Of a stretch of DNA of 64,000 nucleotides, positions 1 through 9,589 are shown piece by piece (positions within the stretch are counted from its first letter, which is position 1; every line of letters starts with the position of its first letter). A model generated the notes under the pieces. That model ran no database searches and was not told the DNA's origin. It saw only the letters and a program-made list of their open reading frames with translations. A program made the translations under genes and the position numbers. Source of the DNA: Pirellulales bacterium (GTDB lineage: Bacteria > Planctomycetota > Planctomycetia > Pirellulales > JAEUIK01). The stretch spans positions 1 through 64,000 of the forward strand of contig JAIESQ010000079.1 in NCBI GenBank assembly GCA_019745975.1, given 5' to 3'.

Positions 1-872
1 CTGTAGAAGCGGGTTCCCAATTCGACCGCGGCGCCAGCTCCCGTGTCGAGGATCACCGGCACTCCACCGCCGCTGAACAGACTGACGCTGGTGCTGGGAG
101 CCGCGGTGGTGAACGAGCTGGTCGCCGTCTGCGCCAGCCGATTGCCGGCCAGATCGCGCAGGCCGCTGGCCCCGCCCACCGCCACCAGCGTGTACGACTG
201 GGAGTTGGCCAGCGCCACGCTCGGCGTGAGCGTGGCCGTGCGAGTGTTGGCGTCGTACGAAACGCTGGCCGAGAGCACCGTGCTGCCGCTCATCAACCGC
301 AGGTTGCTGGCGTTGACGGTCGCCGGGTCCAGCGGCTGATTGAACGTGATGGCCAGCGCCGCGCCGGTCGCCACATTGGTAGCGCCGTTGGCCACGCTGA
401 ACGAGGTCACCGCCAGTGGCGTGCTCTCCAGCACGGCGTCGACCCAGTAGTTGCTGTTCTGGTACGACTGGGTGGGCATGGCGCTGGCGCCGTACAGATA
501 GACGCCCCCCCCCACCGGCACGTGCAACACGCCGTTGGTCAAAGGCGTGCCGAAATAGTTCAGGCTCATGGCGAAGTGGCCAGTCGTCGTTCGGTACGAG
601 GCCACGTAGGTCGTGCCCGCCGTGATCGCCACCGGCGTGGCGAAGTTCACTTGCTGCCAGCCGCTGGCCGTCTCGCTGGTCGACGTGGCCCGTGCCAACA
701 GCGCGCCGCTGCTCGACCACAGACTGACCGTGTGCGGGCCCGTGTCGCCCGGGCTCTTGTAGAACCGCAGGCCGCTGATCAGGCCGTTGACGTCGCTGTA
801 GAAGCGGGTTCCCAATTCGACCGCGGCGCCAGCTCCCGTGTCGAGGATCACCGGCACTCCACCGCCGCTGAA
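1..872. repeat. 795-bp coding repeat unit with 77-bp identical ends
   Basis: Bases 1-77 and 796-872 are identical. The offset of 795 bp is 265 codons, so the repeat is in frame and marks the period of the DUF4082/Ig-like modules of the LEPR-XLL gene. Just after base 77/872 the copies diverge. Identity at the nucleotide level suggests recent duplication or gene conversion between modules. The gene runs out of the window, so the copy number is unknown. Confidence 0.9.
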
Positions 873-1400
873 TATCCTGAAGCTGGCTCCAGGGGCGGGC
901 GCGGCGACACCAATGGCGACGCTACTCGAGGCGAAGAGGCCAGCGGCGTCGAGTTCCGTGGCGGTGATCTGCAGGCTATCGTTGCCGACGAACCCCGCGT
1001 CGGGCGTGTATACCAGGTCGTTCAGCGCCAAATCCACTGCGCTGAGCGTGCCCCAGAAGTGCAAGAATCGGCTGCTGCTGTCGTTCAGCAGGGTGAGCCC
1101 CGCAGAGGTGCTCAGCGCCAGCGACCCGTTGGAAACGGCCAGTGTCATTTGCACGGAGTCGCCATCGGGGTCACTCACCCAAGCTTGATTCCCCAGCCAA
1201 TCGGCGAGCGTCAACGAACCGCCGGCGGTGACCGATTGCGGTCCGGGGACGACGATCACTGGAGCAGCGGCAAACATCTGCCGCGGTTCAAGAAGTTCAA
1301 CGAACAAGCGCCGCCGCGCCTTACGGGAGCGACGCGAGGTTCGCTCCTGGGCGCGCGGTCTCTTGCTGCCAATCCAGCTATGGATCGATTCGACGAACAT
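1..1400 (-). CDS. LEPR-XLL exported protein with tandem DUF4082/Ig-like repeats (3' end outside window)
   Basis: The minus-strand frame opens with ATG at 1400, the first ATG after an in-frame TAA, and stays open to base 1. About 466 residues are visible. A basic stretch is followed near residue 32 by LFVELLEPRQMFAA, a planctomycete LEPR-XLL motif found at the N-terminus of exported or surface proteins. A cadherin/Ig-like segment follows (AGGSLTLADWLGN, NDLVYTPDAGFVGNDSL). Then comes a DUF4082-like module (GLRFYKSPGDTGPHTVSLWS, ARATSTSETASGWQQVNF) and an SbsA-type Ig module (ITFNQPLDPATVNASNLRL). The module pair recurs with a 265-residue period. Likely a large adhesive or cell-surface protein; the ligand is unknown and no enzyme motif is seen. 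Confidence 0.85.
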   Translation of the reverse strand, partial: MFVESIHSWIGSKRPRAQERTSRRSRKARRRLFVELLEPRQMFAAAPVIVVPGPQSVTAGGSLTLADWLGNQAWVSDPDGDSVQMTLAVSNGSLALSTSAGLTLLNDSSSRFLHFWGTLSAVDLALNDLVYTPDAGFVGNDSLQITATELDAAGLFASSSVAIGVAAPAPGASFRIFSGGGVPVILDTGAGAAVELGTRFYSDVNGLISGLRFYKSPGDTGPHTVSLWSSSGALLARATSTSETASGWQQVNFATPVAITAGTTYVASYRTTTGHFAMSLNYFGTPLTNGVLHVPVGGGVYLYGASAMPTQSYQNSNYWVDAVLESTPLAVTSFSVANGATNVATGAALAITFNQPLDPATVNASNLRLMSGSTVLSASVSYDANTRTATLTPSVALANSQSYTLVAVGGASGLRDLAGNRLAQTATSSFTTAAPSTSVSLFSGGGVPVILDTGAGAAVELGTRFY

Positions 1401-1762
1401 GCGAGTGCTTTTCGGGACGCCTGAACGGCGTGAGATGAGTTACCGCAGTAAAAAAATAGGTCGCAGTTGGCGACAGCGCGAGATTTCATGTGACTTGCTT
1501 TCGGACGACGTACCTGGCCCGCGGTTTTGGCGAACTCAATCTGGCGAGTTGTTGACGAATTGCGACAAAGTGCACGCTATGGGTCGTCACCCGGGTGCAG
1601 TGTCGCGAAAACGCAGCATCCAATGGCGGTGTTTCCCAGTCGCCGCCGGCCTGACTATTCTGAGAGTGGTTTTGGCTTGTTCCGTGGCCTGAAGGCGGGT
1701 TCAATTGGAGTCGCAGACAGGTACGCGACCGCCCTTGGCTGGCTTGTGAATTGCGCGATTCA
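1401..1762. other. Intergenic region between divergent genes
   Basis: About 360 bp separate the divergent LEPR-XLL gene (minus) and the DUF1549/DUF1553 gene (plus), so it should hold both promoters. A run of seven A lies at about 1449. I see no convincing paired -35/-10 boxes, no coding potential and no structured RNA. Confidence 0.5.
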
Positions 1763-4618
1763 ATGTGTCATCGAGCCCTCAAGCAATCTCGTAAGGATGC
1801 ATGGCGTGCCAGCGGTTTCGTGCTGGTGGCACTGTGCCTGACGAGTTGCTGCCGATTTGCGGTCGCGGCAGAAGCACCCGAGCATACGCCGCCGACTGCC
1901 GATTTTGATCGCCACGTTCGTCCCATCCTGGCGAGCCGCTGTTACGAATGTCACGGCGAATCCGCACAGGAGGGCGGATTGCGCCTAGATGATGCCGCGG
2001 GGATTCTCAAGGGTGGCGAATCGGGCGAGCCAGTCTTCGTGCGCGGCAGCAGCGCCGACAGCTTGCTCATCAAGCGACTAACGTTGGCAGACCCGAAAGA
2101 TCGGATGCCGCTCGATGCCGAGCCGCTTTCCAGCGAGCAAATCGCTTTGCTCACGGCGTGGATTGACGCCGGCGGCAAGATTCCCGGTGACGACAAAGCC
2201 GCGGCAGCGCTCAAACTCACCACCGATCATTGGTCGTTTCAACCGCTCAAACGTCCCGCGGTGCCCATGAGCGGCAATGGCTTTGTGTGCAACCCAATCG
2301 ATGAGTTCGTGCTGGCGAAACTACGTGAACGGAACCTGGCGCCGTCGGAGCCAGCCGATCGGCGGACTTTGATTCGCCGGCTGTATCTGGTCGCTCATGG
2401 CTTGCCCCCCACGCCCGACGAAGTGCAGGCGTTCGTCGACGACTCGCGCCCCGACGCATTTGCCCGATTGGTCAACCGCGTGTTGGATAGCCCGCGCTAC
2501 GGCGAGCGTTGGGCCAGGCACTGGATGGATGTGGTCCGCTATGCCGATACCAACGGCTTTGAAACCAATCGCCAGCGCAAGACAGCCTGGGTCTATCGCG
2601 ATTGGATCATCGCTTCGTTGAACGCCGACAAACCATACGATCAGTTCATTCGCGAGCAACTCGCCGGCGATGCCTCGGGCGCGGATGCCGCCACGGGCTT
2701 TCTCGTTGCCGGCGCCTACGACGTCGTCAAGGCCCCCGACATCAACCTTACGCTCGCCCAACGCCAGGATGAACTGGCCGATATGGTGAATACCACTGGC
2801 ACGGCCTTCATGGGGCTGACGATGGGTTGTGCCCGCTGTCACAACCACAAGTTCGATCCGATTTTGCAGCGCGACTACTACGCGATGCAGGCGGTGTTCG
2901 CGGGCGTACAGCATGGTGAGCGCGCCTTGCGCACAGCTCCCGACGAGGTAGTCGTCGAACAACTGGCCCAACTGCGGGCCGAGGAGTCCAAAAAGCAAGC
3001 TGCACTGGAGCGACTTGCCGACAAAGTCAGCGCTACGACAATCGAAGTCGACAAGAAACTTCGACCGCCAGTCAATCCGCGGCTTAACGAAGAGCATTTC
3101 GCACCGACTGATGCGCTCTCGGTCCGCTTCACCATCACCGCCTGCAATAGCGGCAACGAGCCCTGCATCGACGAATTGGAAGTGTTCGACAGCTCGGGAC
3201 GCAACGTGGCCTTGGCTTCCGCTGGCGGCAAACCGAGCGTCTCCGGTACGCTTGCCGGCTATGAAATTCACCAACTGGACCATCTCAACGACGCCCAAGT
3301 GGGAAACGACCACAGTTGGATTTCGAACACGGCCAACTCGGGCTGGGCGCGGATCGACTTTCCGGAGCACGTGCGCATCGAGCGCGTCGTGTGGGGGCGC
3401 GACCGCGGTCAGCGATTCAACGATCGCTTGCCCACGCAGTACGTCGTCGAGGTAGCCACCGAACCTGACAAGTGGGTGACGGTCGCCAGTTCGTTGGACC
3501 GGCGACCTTTCTCCGAGGTTCAAGATCGCCACGCCTGGCTGGCAAAGCTTGGTCCCGACGACGCCGTGACCGCCCGTCGGCTTCAGCAAGAACTGGAGGC
3601 GATCGAGCACTGCATTGCCGATTTGAGCGGCACGCAGACCGGCTGGGTCGGCACCTTCCAGCAGCCGGAAAAGACGCACCGCCTGTACCGCGGCGAGCCG
3701 ATGCAACGGCGCGAAGTCGTGGCGCCGGATGCGATCAACGTCATCGGCACACTCGGCATGGCGGTCGACGAACCCGAGCAGCAGCGCCGCATCAAGCTGG
3801 CTAACTGGATTGCCAGCCACGACCACCCGCTGACAGCCCGCGTCATGGTGAATCGACTCTGGCACTACACCTTTGGTCAGGGGATCGTCGATACCCCCAG
3901 CGACTTCGGCCACAACGGCGGGCGGCCCACGCATCCCGAACTGCTCGACTGGCTAGCCGATGAGCTCATGGCAAGCGGCTGGTCGATCAAGCACGTGCTG
4001 CGACTCGTGCTCACGTCGGCCACCTTCCAGCAATCGTCGGCTCCCCGCCCGGAGGCGCTGACAATCGACGCCGACGGCCGCTATCTGTGGCGCTACTCGC
4101 CGCGCCGCTTGGAAGCCGAAGCGATTCGCGACAGCATGCTGGCCATCTCGGGAGCGCTCGATCTGTCGATGGGCGGTCCCGGCTTTTATCTTATGGATGT
4201 CGTGGAAGAGAACGTCATGCACTACTTCCCGAAGGAGAAGTTCACGCCGGCCGAGTTCCGCCGCATGGTCTACCTGTTTCGCATCCGTCAGGCGACCGAC
4301 AGCGTGTTTGGCTCGTTCGATTGTCCCGACGGCGGACAAGCCATGGCCAAGCGCAGCCGCTCAAACACGCCGCTACAGGCACTCAATCTATTCAATAGCT
4401 CGTTCGTGCTTCAGCAGTCCGAGATTCTCGCTGAGCGCGTTCGCCAGTCGGTCGGCGACTCGCCCGAGGCGCAAGTCCAGTGGGCGTTCGCCCACTTCTA
4501 CGCCAGGCCGCCCGACGACTACGAACTCGAGCAGTCGGTGCAGCTCATTCGCGAGCAAGGGCTGACGTCGTTCTGCCGGGCATTGTTCAATTCCAGCGAA
4601 TTCCTGTTCGTATTCTGA
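1763..4618 (+). CDS. PSCyt1-DUF1549-DUF1553 cytochrome c-like exported protein
   Basis: Residue numbers count from ATG 1763; a TTG four codons upstream is possible but less likely. An N-terminal hydrophobic segment ending in LTSCC suggests a signal or lipoprotein peptide. The PSCyt1 domain follows, with c-type haem motif CYECH at about residues 60-64. Next comes DUF1549 (PSCyt2), which carries a second CxxCH ([12 protein letters not shown]). An inserted discoidin/F5-8-like region (about 450-610, for example [19 protein letters not shown]) precedes the C-terminal DUF1553/PSD1 domain ([20 protein letters not shown]). Length about 951 residues, usual for the family. The stop lies five bases before the DUF1501 gene, so the two are one operon. 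Such pairs are abundant in planctomycetes and thought to act in extracellular polysaccharide use; the exact role here is unknown. Confidence 0.92.
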   Translation: MCHRALKQSRKDAWRASGFVLVALCLTSCCRFAVAAEAPEHTPPTADFDRHVRPILASRCYECHGESAQEGGLRLDDAAGILKGGESGEPVFVRGSSADSLLIKRLTLADPKDRMPLDAEPLSSEQIALLTAWIDAGGKIPGDDKAAAALKLTTDHWSFQPLKRPAVPMSGNGFVCNPIDEFVLAKLRERNLAPSEPADRRTLIRRLYLVAHGLPPTPDEVQAFVDDSRPDAFARLVNRVLDSPRYGERWARHWMDVVRYADTNGFETNRQRKTAWVYRDWIIASLNADKPYDQFIREQLAGDASGADAATGFLVAGAYDVVKAPDINLTLAQRQDELADMVNTTGTAFMGLTMGCARCHNHKFDPILQRDYYAMQAVFAGVQHGERALRTAPDEVVVEQLAQLRAEESKKQAALERLADKVSATTIEVDKKLRPPVNPRLNEEHFAPTDALSVRFTITACNSGNEPCIDELEVFDSSGRNVALASAGGKPSVSGTLAGYEIHQLDHLNDAQVGNDHSWISNTANSGWARIDFPEHVRIERVVWGRDRGQRFNDRLPTQYVVEVATEPDKWVTVASSLDRRPFSEVQDRHAWLAKLGPDDAVTARRLQQELEAIEHCIADLSGTQTGWVGTFQQPEKTHRLYRGEPMQRREVVAPDAINVIGTLGMAVDEPEQQRRIKLANWIASHDHPLTARVMVNRLWHYTFGQGIVDTPSDFGHNGGRPTHPELLDWLADELMASGWSIKHVLRLVLTSATFQQSSAPRPEALTIDADGRYLWRYSPRRLEAEAIRDSMLAISGALDLSMGGPGFYLMDVVEENVMHYFPKEKFTPAEFRRMVYLFRIRQATDSVFGSFDCPDGGQAMAKRSRSNTPLQALNLFNSSFVLQQSEILAERVRQSVGDSPEAQVQWAFAHFYARPPDDYELEQSVQLIREQGLTSFCRALFNSSEFLFVF

Positions 4619-4623
4619 CCGCC

Positions 4624-6096
4624 ATGCACTCGTTTTTGAGCCGCCGCCACTTTCTTGCCGACACCGGCACTGGCCTGGGCGGCATCGCGCTGTGGCACTT
4701 GCTGTCGTCCGAAACAGCAATTGCCGGCGATGCGGCCACGCCAATCCGCCCCGACATCAATCCGGCAAATCCCAACGCGGCACGGCCGCCGCACTTTGCG
4801 CCCCGCGCCAAGAACGTGCTCATGATCTTCTGTTCGGGAGCGGTCAGCCAGGTCGACACGTTCGACTACAAACCCGAGCTGATCCGCCGCCACGGCGAGC
4901 CGCTTCCGGGCGCCGAGGGGTTGATCACCTTTCAAGGCGAGCAAGGCGCTCTGACCAAAAGCCCTTGGAAATTCCGGCCCTACGGACAGTCGGGCAAGAT
5001 GGTCTCCGACCTCGTGCCGCATCTTGGCGCGCTGGCTGACGACATGTGCTTCATCCACTCGCTGACAGGCAAGACCAACACACACGGCCCCGGCGAAAAC
5101 TTCATGGCAACTGGCTTCACGCTGGATGCCTTCCCGAGCGTCGGCTCGTGGACCACGTATGCGCTGGGGAGCGAAAACGACTCACTGCCCGCCTACGTGG
5201 CGATTCCCGATCCGCGCGGCGCGCCGCAATCTGCCGGCAACTTCTGGGGCTCGGGATTTCTGCCGGCCGCGTTTCAAGGAACCGATTTCAACGCTGCGCA
5301 GCCGCTGCGCAATCTCTCGCGGCCGGCGACGTTCACGCCGGAGAACGATCGGGCCACGCGCGAGTTTCTCACCCGCCTCAATCGGCATCACCTGGAGCGC
5401 TATCCCGGCGACTCTGAGCTGGCCGCGCGGATTTCGAGCTACGAGCTGGCCGCGCGGATGCAGGTCTCAGTGCCCGAAGTCACCGATCTCTCGCAGGAGC
5501 CCGAGCACATTCTGCGCCTGTACGGGGCCGACGCCGCGGGCAATGCCGTTGCCGATCTCAAAGCCGCTTACGCGCGCAATTGCATCCTGGCGCGGCGATT
5601 GGTCGAAAAAGGGGTGCGCTTCGTGCAACTCTTTAACGGCGCTTATCAGACCGGCGGCGAAGGCGTGAGCAACTGGGACGGGCACAAGGTGCTCGAAGAG
5701 CAGTACATCAAGCATGGCGAAGTGATGGATCAGCCCACCGCAGCGCTGTTGGCCGATCTCAAGCAGCGCGGCTTGTTGAAGGAAACGCTCGTCGTGTGGT
5801 GCACGGAATTCGGCCGCATGCCGACGTTTCAGAAGGGGGCCAGCGGCCGCGACCACAATCCCAACGGCTTTACCGCGTGGCTCGCCGGCGCTGGGGTAAA
5901 GTCTGGCTTCAGCTACGGCGCGACCGACGAGTTCGGTTACAAGGCGGTCGACCGTGTTGCCACCGTTCACGACTTTCACGCGACGATTCTGGAAATCCTG
6001 GGGCTCGATCATCGGCGGCTGTCGTTCTATCACAACGGCATCGAGCGGCGACTCACCGACGTGCACGGCGAGGTGCTGCGGGAAGTTCTGACCTAA
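4624..6096 (+). CDS. DUF1501 family Tat-exported protein
   Basis: A 490-residue protein starting at ATG 4624, five bases after the upstream stop. The N-terminus [15 protein letters not shown] is a Tat-type signal. DUF1501 has a sulfatase/alkaline-phosphatase-like fold. Typical motifs are present: [17 protein letters not shown] in the first third, NWDGH in the middle, and [11 protein letters not shown] followed by GRDHNPNGF near the C-terminus. It is the standard partner of the DUF1549/DUF1553 cytochrome protein just upstream. Family substrates are unproven; hydrolysis of sulfated or phosphorylated polymers is a guess from fold. An in-frame start upstream at 4480 would overlap the previous gene and is rejected. 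Confidence 0.93.
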   Translation: MHSFLSRRHFLADTGTGLGGIALWHLLSSETAIAGDAATPIRPDINPANPNAARPPHFAPRAKNVLMIFCSGAVSQVDTFDYKPELIRRHGEPLPGAEGLITFQGEQGALTKSPWKFRPYGQSGKMVSDLVPHLGALADDMCFIHSLTGKTNTHGPGENFMATGFTLDAFPSVGSWTTYALGSENDSLPAYVAIPDPRGAPQSAGNFWGSGFLPAAFQGTDFNAAQPLRNLSRPATFTPENDRATREFLTRLNRHHLERYPGDSELAARISSYELAARMQVSVPEVTDLSQEPEHILRLYGADAAGNAVADLKAAYARNCILARRLVEKGVRFVQLFNGAYQTGGEGVSNWDGHKVLEEQYIKHGEVMDQPTAALLADLKQRGLLKETLVVWCTEFGRMPTFQKGASGRDHNPNGFTAWLAGAGVKSGFSYGATDEFGYKAVDRVATVHDFHATILEILGLDHRRLSFYHNGIERRLTDVHGEVLREVLT

Positions 6097-6109
6097 CGCA
6101 AACGCGCGC

Positions 6110-6146
6110 CCGACCGATGCGCGTGGTCGGACGGGGACAGTCCCCG
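6110..6146 (+). terminator. Two adjacent GC hairpins after the DUF1501 gene
   Basis: Two perfect short dyads follow the DUF1501 stop by 13 bases. The first is CCGACC (6110-6115) paired with GGTCGG (6125-6130). The second is CGGGGA (6132-6137) with TCCCCG (6141-6146) around a CAG loop. No T-run follows, so they are not classic Rho-independent terminators. They may act as 3' end stabilisers, or be a short interspersed palindrome. Confidence 0.4.
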
Positions 6147-6289
6147 GACATTGCGACATCTTCGCCCCCTTGCGCACGCTGGGGCAGTGGTCTAGACTAA
6201 CCGCTCTATCCGCTGCGGTTTGCTCCCGCATGACGGGCGCTTTTGTCCGCATCGGCGCACCAACCGTCGAACTCGGGAGCACCCGCTAG

Positions 6290-7333
6290 ATGGCCAAGCA
6301 GGCGAACTCGTACCGTTTCAGTTTCGGTCCCTGGAACATCTCGACCGGCGCCGATCCGTTTGGCCCCCCGGTGCGCAAGGAAGTTCCCTTCGCCAAGAAG
6401 ATTCGCGAGTATCGCGAGCTTGGCTTCACGCACGTGCAGTTGCACGACGACGACGTCGTGCCCGCCGACTGGGACAGCGTGCAGACGTCCAAGGGCGTGG
6501 CCAAAGTCAAAAAAATGCTCGATGGCGAAGGGCTGACCGGCGAGTTCATCGCGCCGCGGCTGTGGGAAGACCCGCGCACCATCGACGGCGGCTACACGGC
6601 CAACAAGGCGGCCGACCGCACGTACGCTCGCGAGCGGACGCGCCGCGCGGTCGATATCGCGCGGATGATGGACATCGACCTGATGGTGCTCTGGCCGGCG
6701 CGCGAAGGGACCTACATCCGCGAGGCCAAGGATGCGAGCCAGGCGGTGGGGCGGCTCGTCGAGGCGATCGACGATATTTTGAAGACCGACGCGAAGATTC
6801 GGGTTGTCGGCGAGATGAAGCCGAACGAGCCGATGGATCAGGCGTACTGCCCCACGGTCGGCCATTTCATGGGGCTGGTGTATCGCACGCTCGATCCCAA
6901 GCGCGTCGGCGTATTGATCGAGAGCGCGCATAGCATCCTGGCCGGTCTTGATCCGGCCGATGATATGGCCTACGCCCTCTGGCACGGCAAGCTGTGGGGC
7001 GTGCACCTCAACGATCAGAACGGCCTGAAGTACGACCAGGATAAAACGTTCGGCTCGGTCGACTTGCGACGGGCGTTCAACCAGGTGTGGGTATTGGAGC
7101 GGGCGAAGTACTACGACATCGGCGTGGTTGGCCTCGACATCAAGGCGATGCGCACCACAAAGCAGGCCGACGCCACCAAGCACCTGGCCAATAGCCTGGC
7201 GATGTTCAATCACCTGCTGGAGCTAGTGCGATCGGTCGACGCGGGGAAGGTCGAAGAGCTCCGCGCGGCCCGTGACTACGAAGGGCTCGAGCGGTATATC
7301 CTGGAGCATATCCTGGGGCGGAAGGGACGGTAG
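6290..7333 (+). CDS. Xylose isomerase-like TIM-barrel sugar isomerase
   Basis: A 347-residue protein, shorter than the 385-440 of true XylA, clearly aligned by eye with class I (Streptomyces-type) xylose isomerase. Equivalents of catalytic and metal residues are W15, H52 (HDDD), W135, E175 and K177 (EMKPNEP), E211 and H214 (ESAH), D249 and D251 (KYDQD) and D283. Three active-site positions differ: the metal-1 ligand Asp245 is His239 here, the Phe94 position is W92, and Thr90 is Ala. The fold and metal chemistry are therefore supported, while D-xylose as substrate is doubtful. It heads an operon with a HAD phosphatase and a PfkB kinase. Start ATG 6290. Confidence 0.85.
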   Translation: MAKQANSYRFSFGPWNISTGADPFGPPVRKEVPFAKKIREYRELGFTHVQLHDDDVVPADWDSVQTSKGVAKVKKMLDGEGLTGEFIAPRLWEDPRTIDGGYTANKAADRTYARERTRRAVDIARMMDIDLMVLWPAREGTYIREAKDASQAVGRLVEAIDDILKTDAKIRVVGEMKPNEPMDQAYCPTVGHFMGLVYRTLDPKRVGVLIESAHSILAGLDPADDMAYALWHGKLWGVHLNDQNGLKYDQDKTFGSVDLRRAFNQVWVLERAKYYDIGVVGLDIKAMRTTKQADATKHLANSLAMFNHLLELVRSVDAGKVEELRAARDYEGLERYILEHILGRKGR

Positions 7334-7369
7334 TCACTGCTGGCACCCAAGGCAATTGACGCGAATGCA

Positions 7370-8203
7370 ATGACCACGACCAGTTCTTCGTCTGAGATCG
7401 AGATCCTGCGCTCCGACTTTCGCCGGGGGGATTTTCGCGCCGTGCTCTTCGACTTCGACGGCACGCTATCGCTCATCCGCCGCAATTGGCCGCAAGTAAT
7501 GATCCCGATGATGGTCGACGTGCTGGCCGAGACCGGCACGAGCGAATCGCGCGATGAGTTGAACGACAAAGTCGAAGAGTTCGTCATGCGGCTCAACGGC
7601 CGGCAGACGATTTACCAGATGATCCAATTGTCCGACGAAGTGAAAGCCCGTGGTGGCACTCCACGCGATCCGCTTGAGTACAAGAGCCGCTACCACGATC
7701 TGTTGTCGGCGCAGATTCACCATCGCGTGACCGGGCTGGCAAATCGCACCGTCACCGCCGAGTCGCTCACCGTGCCGGGGAGCCATCAACTGCTCGAACG
7801 GCTGCGCTCCATGGGGCTCGAGCTGTATCTAGCTTCGGGGACCGACGTCAAGTATGTGCGCGAAGAAGCCACCGCGCTCGAAGTGGCCCAATATTTCGGC
7901 CCACACATCTACGGCGCGCTCGACGACTACAAGAACTTCTCCAAGAAAATGATCATCGACCAAATCATCCACGACGCGGGCGTAGCCGGGCACCAACTTA
8001 TTGGTTTCGGCGATGGATTTGTCGAGATTCAGGAAGTGCGCCAGGCCGGCGGCGTGGCGATCGGCGTGGCTAGCGAGGAGGAACGCCGCCAAGGGATCAA
8101 CGAGTGGAAGCGCAACCGGCTGATTCCGGCCGGGGCCGACATCATCATCGGCGATTATCGCTGCCAGGATGAATTGTTCCGCGTGCTGGGGCTGGCCTCG
8201 TGA
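7370..8203 (+). CDS. HAD-superfamily phosphatase (phosphoglycolate phosphatase-like)
   Basis: A 277-residue HAD hydrolase. Motif I is LFDFDGTLSL with nucleophile Asp28 and general acid Asp30. Motif II is LYLASGT, the lysine of motif III lies in FSKKMI, and motif IV is GFGDGFVEI, with Glu in place of the second Asp. A helical C1-type cap sits between motifs I and II (about residues 45-130). It starts 36 bases after the isomerase stop and overlaps the next gene by GTGA. By context it should dephosphorylate a sugar phosphate made by the neighbouring isomerase and kinase. A phosphoglycolate role is possible but nothing in the context supports it. Confidence 0.85.
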   Translation: MTTTSSSSEIEILRSDFRRGDFRAVLFDFDGTLSLIRRNWPQVMIPMMVDVLAETGTSESRDELNDKVEEFVMRLNGRQTIYQMIQLSDEVKARGGTPRDPLEYKSRYHDLLSAQIHHRVTGLANRTVTAESLTVPGSHQLLERLRSMGLELYLASGTDVKYVREEATALEVAQYFGPHIYGALDDYKNFSKKMIIDQIIHDAGVAGHQLIGFGDGFVEIQEVRQAGGVAIGVASEEERRQGINEWKRNRLIPAGADIIIGDYRCQDELFRVLGLAS

Positions 8204-9282
8204 TCTCGCTTGAGCGGCTCAAGGCGACGCTGGCGCGGTTCCCCGGCCTCGCAATCGGACTGGTCGGCGATCTGTTTCTCGATCGCTATCTCGACATCGA
8301 TCCCGACCTCCATGAATTGTCGATCGAGACCGGGCTCGAGGCCTACCAGGTCACGCGGATCCGCAATAACCCCGGCGCCCTGGGGACGATCATCAACAAC
8401 CTCGCGGCGCTGGGCGTTGGGCGGTTGGTGCCGGTCACAGTGATCGGCGACGACGGCCAGGCGTACGACCTGCTGCAGGCGCTCAAACAGCTACCGGTCG
8501 ACGCGACGCACATTCTGCAAGACCCGCGCCGCAAGACGCCAACCTACACCAAGCCGATGCGCCGTGAAGTCGACGGCCAGTGGCGCGAGCTCAATCGCAT
8601 CGACTTGCGCAATCGCGAGGCGCTGGCCGCCGACACCGAGCGCGAGTTGTTGGCGCGCGTCTCAACGGCCCTGGACACGACCGACGGGTTGATCGTGCTC
8701 GACCAGGTGAACGAAGAGAGCTGGGGCGTGGTGACGCCGGCGGTGCGCGAGCGGCTGACCGAACTGTGTGCGGCACGGCCCGACAAATTGGTGTTCATCG
8801 ACAGCCGTGCGCACATCCACCGCTTTCGCACCGGGGTGCTCAAGCCAAACCGCGCCGAATGCGTCCGTGCGGCGGCCGATTGGAATGCGACGAGCCAGCA
8901 ACAGTCCGCGGTCGCCGTTCGGGCCGCGGAAATGAACTCCGATTTGGCCGCCGTCCAGCGCGCCGCAGAGACGCTGGCCGCGCGCACCGGCCGCCCCTTG
9001 TTCTGCACACTGGCCGAGCAAGGAATTCTGGTGGTCGAATCCGGACGACAGACGGTGCGCGTGCCGGCGCTCGTGCCCAGCGGGCCGATCGACCCGGTCG
9101 GGGCCGGCGACAGCGTGACGGCCGGTGTCGTTGCGTCGCTCATGTCGGGCGCAACGCCGGTCGAGGCGGCGACGGTTGGCAATCTCGTGGCGTCGATCAC
9201 GATTCGACAGTTAGGCACGACAGGTACGGCAAGTCCGGCCGAAGTCTTGGCCGCTTGGCCGCGCCTGAGAAACGATCCTTAG
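8200..9282 (+). CDS. PfkB/ribokinase-family carbohydrate kinase, RfaE1-like
   Basis: A 360-residue PfkB-family kinase starting at GTG 8200, which overlaps the HAD stop codon. The N-terminus (LVGDLFLDRYLDID) resembles the heptose-7-phosphate kinase domain of RfaE/HldE. The glycine-rich segment GALGTIINNLAALG follows, and the C-terminal DPVGAGDSVTAG holds the catalytic base Asp304 and the anion hole. There is no C-terminal nucleotidyltransferase domain, unlike bifunctional HldE. With the isomerase and phosphatase upstream it completes an isomerase-phosphatase-kinase set. The sugar substrate cannot be read from sequence. Confidence 0.87.
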   Translation: MISLERLKATLARFPGLAIGLVGDLFLDRYLDIDPDLHELSIETGLEAYQVTRIRNNPGALGTIINNLAALGVGRLVPVTVIGDDGQAYDLLQALKQLPVDATHILQDPRRKTPTYTKPMRREVDGQWRELNRIDLRNREALAADTERELLARVSTALDTTDGLIVLDQVNEESWGVVTPAVRERLTELCAARPDKLVFIDSRAHIHRFRTGVLKPNRAECVRAAADWNATSQQQSAVAVRAAEMNSDLAAVQRAAETLAARTGRPLFCTLAEQGILVVESGRQTVRVPALVPSGPIDPVGAGDSVTAGVVASLMSGATPVEAATVGNLVASITIRQLGTTGTASPAEVLAAWPRLRNDP

Positions 9283-9337
9283 GACTGCAAATAGGCTCGG
9301 CAGCGACAGCATGATATGATTGAGGGAGGTGATCTGC

Positions 9338-9589
9338 ATGCATCTAACGCTTCACTTGACGCCAGAAATCGAAACACAGCTTAACACGCAAGCTGCCTTA
9401 ACCGGCAAGCCGCCCGAAGAGCTTGTGCTCGAGGCGTTGCGCGATAAGTTCGCCATTGAGCCGATTTCGACGACGCCCCTGGCGACTGACGAATGGCTGC
9501 GGCAATTCGACGCCTGGGTCAGCAATCTGAGCTCGAGAAACCCTCTGGTCGACGACTCTCGCGAGAGCATCTATTCGGATCGCGATTGA
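9338..9589 (+). CDS. Putative VapB-like antitoxin
   Basis: An 83-residue protein. ATG 9338 is chosen because GGGAGGTG lies just upstream (about 9323-9330); the in-frame TTG at 9320 lies before this site. The N-terminus (MHLTLHLTPEIETQLNTQA) has the strand-then-helix pattern of ribbon-helix-helix antitoxins, with an acidic C-terminal tail. Its stop overlaps the PIN-toxin start (TGATG at 9587-9591). This is the usual antitoxin-first order of type II modules. The family is assigned mainly from context. Confidence 0.75.
   Translation: MHLTLHLTPEIETQLNTQAALTGKPPEELVLEALRDKFAIEPISTTPLATDEWLRQFDAWVSNLSSRNPLVDDSRESIYSDRD

Noticed and set aside
522-1424. A 300-codon plus-strand frame
   Set aside because: It lies antisense to the LEPR-XLL gene, has Arg/Gly-rich composition typical of GC-rich shadow frames, and no domain or ribosome site.
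2321-3934. A 537-codon minus-strand frame
   Set aside because: It is antisense to the DUF1549/DUF1553 gene, whose domains are clear; no recognisable protein feature.
9315-9320. TATGAT as a -10 box for the toxin-antitoxin genes
   Set aside because: It lies so close to the Shine-Dalgarno sequence that transcription from it would exclude the ribosome site; no -35 box is at the right distance.
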